Source of the DNA: Scenedesmus sp. ARA3 | Lineage: Eukaryota > Chlorophyta > Chlorophyceae > Sphaeropleales > Scenedesmaceae | Reading direction: 5' to 3' | Length of the DNA: 64,000 nt | NCBI GenBank assembly: GCA_004335835.1 | Contig: RWJK01001313.1 | Coordinates: 180,750-244,749, forward strand | Shown: positions 58,612-64,000 of the stretch, piece after piece | Position numbering within the stretch: the first letter of the stretch is position 1 | Layout of the letters: each line of letters begins with the position of its first letter | Notes under the pieces: model-generated | The model's input: only the letters and a program-made list of their open reading frames with translations | Databases searched by the model: none | What the model was told of the DNA's origin: nothing | Made by a program: the position numbers and the translations under genes

Positions 58612-58723
58612 TGGTGTGAATGGTGGCAGCAGTAGTGATGCGGATCAGCACATGAAGCGGCGTAACTGGCTGCCAGTCGGGCTGACGGCGGCTGTTGCAA
58701 AGCCCCCGGCTGACATGGCCTAA
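54616..58723 (+). CDS. Armadillo-repeat protein with acidic, low-complexity C-terminus
   Basis: A scaffold for protein interactions; no catalytic domain is visible. Coding exons are 54616-54643, 54839-55684 and 56034-58723 (1187 aa). Intron 1 is 195 bases with no stop in frame, so retention would give a 1252-aa product. Intron 2 joins IIAAG to AVTPLVKIL, restoring a full repeat. At least ten ARM repeats are seen, e.g. ELGNLAMQGPQHQQAIAAAG, GHAALALGKLALHNPATQQA, GCAALALASLAWHN, LTAANALGNLCANNTYIQKA, QLCAAAAIGNLAAKNAGVRS and TACCALANLAADMPALQAEI, spanning to about residue 740. The rest is Gln/Ala/Ser-rich with acidic patches (ITPASDDDNGDDTG, DVADDDVAWG) and ends KPPADMA. The ATG sits in a good context (CAGCCATGGGG). 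It resembles plant ARM proteins, without a specific orthologue. Confidence 0.88.
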
Positions 58724-61700
58724 AGCAATAGCCCAACCCGCTGAGGTTGGCAATGCTGCTGCTTGCTGTGAAGGCTGATAGGTGATCGTCAGCTTTAGAA
58801 TGCAGTACTTATGGTGTTCCAGGAATGAGGTAGGGCCAGTTACATGTGTTGGCACCTCGCGCAAGCCAGTTGGTAGCCCACAAGAATGTTGCCTTTGTGT
58901 AAGTGAGGAGTGTGTAGTGGAGCATTTGAAAGTTGAAGCTGTTCATCTAAATAGTGCAGTGGACAGTTGAGGATTGTGTTATGTGGGAAAGCTGGGCCCG
59001 GCGGCTCCTCTTGTGCGCTCGAGTAATGGCATGATGTACACTTCATTCGCATAGAGCCAAGCCCAGCGACTTTCCGTATGCTTGGCAGCTGCTTTGTTAA
59101 TATGGGGTTATGCCAGTGTCGTACTCAACAGATTGTGTGTTGCCTGATGTGAGAGGCTATGGTAGTGTATGTGTTGGCGGCATGGCAATGGAGCAGCAAG
59201 CGTGCTGACAACTGCCCAAGGCTTCAGCCTTTCAAAACCAGCAGCAATTGTAAACAAGCAAGTGGTTGTCAGCGACCCAGGCAGCAGTACGTACAGAGCC
59301 TCGGGCTCATTAAGGCTCAACGAGTATGAAGTCGGTTTCCACAAGTTACTTTCATGCAGGCTCATGCCAGCGCACTTGGCTACACACGCCTGTGTGAGCC
59401 CAACTGTAGCTTAAGGTTAGTAAGCCATGCCCACGTGTTGAAGTGCAGCAAGTGCACTGCACTGCAGTATGCCTCCGAGGCCTGGGAGTCCCAGCAAAAG
59501 AAGATGCGCGAGCAGGGATCACATGCAAAGAACTGCACCATGCACATACAACCGGCGCCTGCAGGCCAGCTGGCAGGCACTGCATCTGGCGGCCTGCGGC
59601 TATGCCAGCTGTGCAGCTTGAGCTCGGTGCACAGCCTGACATGCCAATACGTATTGGTATACCATTGCTACCTGTGGACTATACACAAGCCACACCCATG
59701 GCCCCATCCCCGGGTGAAGATTTGCGTCAGCCCAATCTATGCCATGTGTGCAGAGTTTACAGCGGCACAAACACAGTATCAAGTGTGGCATGAACCACCA
59801 AGATAATGGTGTGAGTGCAGCAAAGCTGTCAGGTCCTGCACAGCATGGGCTCGAATTTCAAAGCTATGCAAAGCCTTGTGCAGCCTGTCGGAGGCCGGTG
59901 TTGACACAAACACCGGCGAAGATATTGAACAAGCGAACAAACACGACAGTGCTGCACTTTCATGCATCCATCCATCCAGCCAGCCATTTAGCAAGCCATC
60001 CTATAGCATACTGCCTTACTGCACCCGTCCACCTGGACAAGCATACATGGAAATGCTACAGACAAACTACAGCACACGAGAAAGCAGCGAGTACTGCTAG
60101 TTGGTGCACAGTATGCGAGGCAAGTGTACGCATGGCTGAGCATCTGACACGCTTCAGCCGCTGCAGATTCTGTGCACCTCTCCAGGCACGCTGCTGTGGT
60201 GCAATGCACGTTGAAAGACTCACACCTATAGCCTATTCCTTAGTCATGGCATTCCTGCCACCAGCCTCAGAGCGACAGAACAACCAGACATATGCTCACA
60301 CAAATGCAGCGTCTGCGCGCCGCTCGTTCATCACAAAAATCCACAACAAAAAATGCACGGTGCACTGTACAAGCCCCTGGCTGGGACACCAACCTCAGGC
60401 GTGTGAACTGCTCTACACTACCCCTGTAGTCAGGAGCACACTGTTGGCAACAATTTGTGCTCCTTTGTCAAAGCAACAGAGCACACAAAGCCAGGAGACA
60501 CAACATGTACGAAGCAAAACAGAAGCCTGCAGTTTCAACTGCATGATCCAGGCATGGGAGCTACATGGTGCACATGCGAGTAGCTAAGCGCGCTATCAAG
60601 TTTGATCAGCGACTGATCAGGGACTGCCCTCCTAGGCTGAAAACAGGTGTCGCCTGTAGTCGTAGCAGTGCTTTGCTGGCGGGCAGCAAGCACACTCCAC
60701 ATGCTTGCTACCCCGCAAAAGGAATGACAGTCCAAATGCTGTACGACTTTGCAATGCGATATAAGGAGATCCGTTTGATTGGGTGATTGAGATGCAGGAT
60801 GCATGGAAACCTTTGCCGTCTGCAGTGCAGACATTAAAACAACGTGCTGCAAGTGTGGCACTCCATCTGCGCTGCGGCAAAGTACTGCCGCGTCTGTTTC
60901 AGCTTGGCTCTCATTGAAGCCGATGAACAATGCAGCAAATGCAGGTTGATACAGCAGCGGCAGCTGCATATGTACAGCCACACAAAAAGCTGCTGTGCCT
61001 TCACCTGTCATTGACGCACAAGAGTCACTGTAAGCGCAGCCACAAAACTCTGCATTGAGCACACAGCACATGCTGTGGGCAGTGACCTGGCAAGGGACAT
61101 AGCCGCGCGCCCACAGCACCACAGAACACCTCTACAGCATTTCAATGCACGCAGTGGCTCCCACACACAAACGATGGTTCACAGTACATACCAGACGAGC
61201 AGCAGCAGCAGCACGCCATATACAGCTCAACTGCCAGCAGCTGTAAGCACGACGCACCTGCTGCCGCATGAATCACCCAGGCTGCACCACTGGCAACTTT
61301 GGCCAAGCAACAGCTCACGACAGGGCAGGCTTGGGCCTGATCGCCCACAGGCAGCAGCTGGTTCTGCTCAGGCTAAGAAATCAATTTAAACGTATGTAAC
61401 TGTACTGGATCAGCCATGCCTCTCACAACAGCGACTCATGTGCACGGCAGCAAAGCAGCAAAACCAGCCGCCACCAAGCGTCCAGTTGTTCTTCTGCTGT
61501 ACTGCAGAAGAGCTGATGAATGCAATGCCGTGCAGAAAGATGAATGGTGAGGGATGGCATGGCCTGGGTATGCAGCAGCCAGCAAATCAAATACTGCAGC
61601 AGGCCGGCGGCCGCACAAGCAGTACAGTAGCTGCGCAATCCCACATATCAACACAGCAGTATACACGGCAGCTTCCGAGTCAAAAAGCCTCCCAAACGTA

Positions 61701-61854
61701 TGGCTGCCTGTGCAACAACTTCGCCATGCCGTTGCTGCTGAGCTGCTTTGCAACAACGCTGCATGCATTGTCTACGCATGCAAGGCAACCCAGGGTGCAG
61801 CCCCATCATGCACCAAATGCAGCTGCCAGGTGCAGCACAGCATATGCTTCACTC
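58724..61854. other. Convergent intergenic region between armadillo and cysteine-rich genes
   Basis: No gene firmly supported. TGTAA at about 58898 is a candidate polyadenylation signal for the armadillo gene. The plus frame 59354-59806 contains a coding-like zinc-finger pattern (VLKCSKCTALQYASEAW, then SQQKKMREQGSHAKNC), and the plus frame 59739-60587 contains CTVCEAS...RCRFC. These could be remnants or unrecognised exons. Confidence 0.35.
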
Positions 61855-63802
61855 CTACGAAGCCAGTGTGCTTGCAGTGATCCCGCTTGAGCATATCCCT
61901 GATGACAAGCCCTGCGAGTTAAAAGCCGTCACAAAGCACGTGTACTGCGTGCTGGGCTGCAAGCCAGTCACTGTGCTGCTTTGCGTAGCAGATGCCGCTG
62001 CATCCACCAAATCCAATAGCACTCCTTCAGTTGAGCACATAGGGTTTGAAGCTGTCGTATAACACTTCACTTGGTAGCCAGTGGTCACCTTGGGACCAAA
62101 CAGCCCAGCCTGGTTTGTCTGCCAGGTGACATTCAAACTGCTGTTGCTTGGCGCATCAACTGACAGCAGCGTGGGTGCAGCTGGTGCATAGTCACAGCTT
62201 GAGCAGGCGGCTGGCCAGGCACCCGAGCAACCACTGTTGCAGACACAGCCCGTGTGACTGCCAAGCACTGAAGAATCTGCCGGGCACGCCGTGCAGGTAG
62301 TTACTCCGCTCGCTGTGTAAGTGCTTCCAGTGCAGGCCTGGCAAGTGAGGTTGCCGGAGGCGAAGCTGGTGCCTGGTGCTGCTTCGTAGCCATAGCTGCA
62401 TTGGCATGCAGTGTTGCCGGATATTGCAACTGCATTAGCTGGGCAGGAGGTGCACGTCGACACGCCATTCGCTGTGTAGGTGCTGCCGGTGCAGGCTTGG
62501 CAAGTGAGGTTGCCGAGCACAAAGCTGGTGCCTGGTGCTGCTTCATAGCCATAGCTGCACTGACACGCAGTGTTGCCGGTAATTGCAACTGCATTGGCTG
62601 GGCAGCTACTGCACAATGCAGCGCCGCTGCCGCTGTATGTATTGCCAAGACAAGAGGAGCAGCTGGCGGAAGCTTGCGCTGCAAATTGGCCGGCATTGCA
62701 CTGTGTGCATTGCAATGCTCCGGCTGCTGCATAGCTGCCTTCGGGACAAGCGGTGCACACGCTGTTCACTGCGGTGTAACCGGCCTTGCAGCGGCAGCTG
62801 CCGCCTGTGTACTCCGCATTGGCGTCAATGCAAGCTGCAGGGGCATTGACAACACAGGCAGCACACTCACACTTAGCGCGTGGCGCCACACACATTGCAA
62901 GCTGAACAAGCAAGCTTTCAACGCGCATGGTGCAGCAGTGACAGCCGCCAACCCGGGTGGTGCATCCGATTGCAAGTGGTTGTGCAGCTGCAGCTATGCT
63001 TTCTTCACTCACCGTTGCACTGGGATGCATCAGAAGCTCCTGCAACAGCTGTGGTAGTGCCCGTGCCACATGCTGCGGGTTGTGCAGCAGCATCGGTTGT
63101 GGGGTCCCCGCCAACGCAGTAGAAGCCTGTGGGGCATAGCGTCACATTCTTGACGCGCGCCCATACAAAGCCAGTGCTGAAGAACACAGAGCCGTTGTAT
63201 CCAACCGCAGCGTAGCCGGCAGGAATGGCTGGCAGCAGCAGCAGCAGATGCGACGCACATGCAGCAGATACGCACGTCAGCAGCCAAAAACTGACATATG
63301 AAGTGCTGATCAAGGCAGCGTGAGGGCAGGCACAGAGTTGGCAGCTGCACGGGAGCACAACGAGAGAATCGCACATCACACATACGTCACACATTGCACT
63401 GAAGTGTGAGGAGGCACAACAGCAGTCGAAGTGCAAAGTCTGGCTGTTCATCAAGGCTGTTGTTGTTCTCAGGCAGCAGCAACTCACCACAGCCTGGTAA
63501 CAAAACACAAACGTGGCTCATATGATCTACGATGGTGCAAGGACCCACATGTCACTATCCTCTTTCAAGAGTACAACAAAAAAACTCACCACATCCAGTG
63601 GCGCCGCCAATCGGGCCAGATCCAATCGGCACCCCAGCACACCGCCGGCAGGGCCGCACTGTGAGGCCCCGTGTGTAAGTTGTGTATCCAAAGGTGCTGT
63701 GCTGGTTGATGCCTTCGACGCGGTTGCACTTGGCGCCAACAAACTGGTACCCATTTCCAACCCTGCGCAGCTGGTGTGCCATGCCCATGCCTGGATACAC
63801 AA
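61855..63802 (-). CDS. Cysteine-rich ephrin-receptor-like (GCC2/GCC3) and fibronectin type III protein, 3' part
   Basis: Only the 3' end is inside the window; the gene continues off the right edge. The exon from 63802 (VVYPGMGMAHQLRRVGNGYQ ... PIGSGPIGGATGC) has a donor near 63590. The next exon runs about 63230-63013 (AGYAAVGYNGSVFFSTGF ... CPTGFYCVGGDPTTDAA). The last part is a long cysteine-rich stretch with EGF/GCC2-GCC3 modules (ACPEGSYAAAGALQCTQCNA; CQCSYGYEAAPGTSF; TCQACTGSTYTANGVSTC), then a C-terminal fibronectin type III domain (APTLLSVDAPSNSSLNVTW ... STQYTCFVTAFNSQGLSSG). The stop is at 61855. The splice between the last two exons near 63010 is not resolved. Such proteins are secreted or on the cell surface in algae; here that is inferred, as no signal peptide is in view. 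Confidence 0.75.
62285..62640 (-). repeat. 159-bp (53-residue) coding tandem duplication in the cysteine-rich gene
   Basis: The module SCPANAVAI.GNTACQCSYG, then YEAAPGTSF..GNLTCQACTG, then STYTA.GV.TCT occurs twice almost identically (TGCATTAGCT at 62431 and TGCATTGGCT at 62590), with a partial third module upstream. In-frame, so it lengthens the ectodomain. Confidence 0.85.
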
Positions 63803-64000
63803 CTGCAGCAGAAAAAAAGCATGCCAGCAGCACACGACACAGCGGAAGCACGCAAAGTTTTAGGCCCTCGCTCAACTGCCAGCAAAGTATTGATGTTGGT
63901 ACTCAGCAGCACATGCAATCACAGCAAGTCTTAGGTTCTGGTCTAGGGAACTAGTTATAGACATTTGGCTGCCGTAATGTACACCACATGTTGTTTAGCC

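Noticed and set aside
59739..60587. 282-codon plus-strand ORF as an intact gene
   Set aside because: Composition is unbiased and no family is evident; only the short CxxC segments were kept as a finding.
60535..61122. 195-codon minus-strand ORF
   Set aside because: No domain, no splice evidence linking it to the cysteine-rich gene, whose stop at 61855 is clear.

Overview
The window looks like nuclear DNA of a green alga (Chlorophyta, probably Chlorophyceae; the order is a guess). The genes are split by many short GT-AG introns. (CAG)n/(CTG)n tracts are everywhere. The products are typical plant-lineage proteins: a plant-type m6A methyltransferase, an SDN-type small-RNA nuclease, an SF2/ASF-type SR protein, a complex I B8 subunit and an STP/HUP-like transporter. 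No bacterial operon, CRISPR array, rRNA or convincing tRNA was seen.

Layout, left to right: end of an NHL-repeat protein (+, 296-1113); METTL3/MTA m6A writer (-, 4741-11258); two-RRM RBPMS/Whi3-like protein (+, 12088-14648); SDN/REXO exonuclease (-, 16040-21033); NDUFA2/B8 (-, 22339-23680); STP-like MFS transporter (-, 24206-30230); large TRP/polycystin-like channel protein (-, 31104-38381); dCMP deaminase with a membrane anchor (-, 39172-41887); SRSF1-like SR protein (+, 42419-45592); unknown coiled-coil protein (-, 48993-52664); armadillo-repeat protein (+, 54616-58723); 3' part of a cysteine-rich ephrin-receptor-like/FN3 protein (-, 61855-63802, running off the right edge). Exon models were built by hand from splice consensus, reading phase and family conservation. 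Nine of them (METTL3, RRM, SDN, NDUFA2, STP, channel, deaminase, SR, armadillo) give an open, in-phase reading frame from ATG to stop.

Four of the twelve genes act on RNA: m6A writing, RRM binding, small-RNA 3' degradation and splicing. They are not an operon; the neighbourhood may be chance. Divergent pairs share the short intergenic spacers 11259-12087 and 41888-42418, which are candidate bidirectional promoters.

The most striking signal is structural. In several genes, segments that straddle an exon-intron junction have been tandemly duplicated. Introns therefore carry extra partial exons, each with its own donor or acceptor: METTL3 at five places, RRM, SDN twice, STP at about five places, and smaller cases in the channel gene and the coiled-coil gene. 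In addition, long (CTG)n tracts read in the sense direction sit directly upstream of many 3' splice sites of the minus-strand genes. Together these suggest a genome in which tandem duplication constantly reshapes splice-site neighbourhoods.
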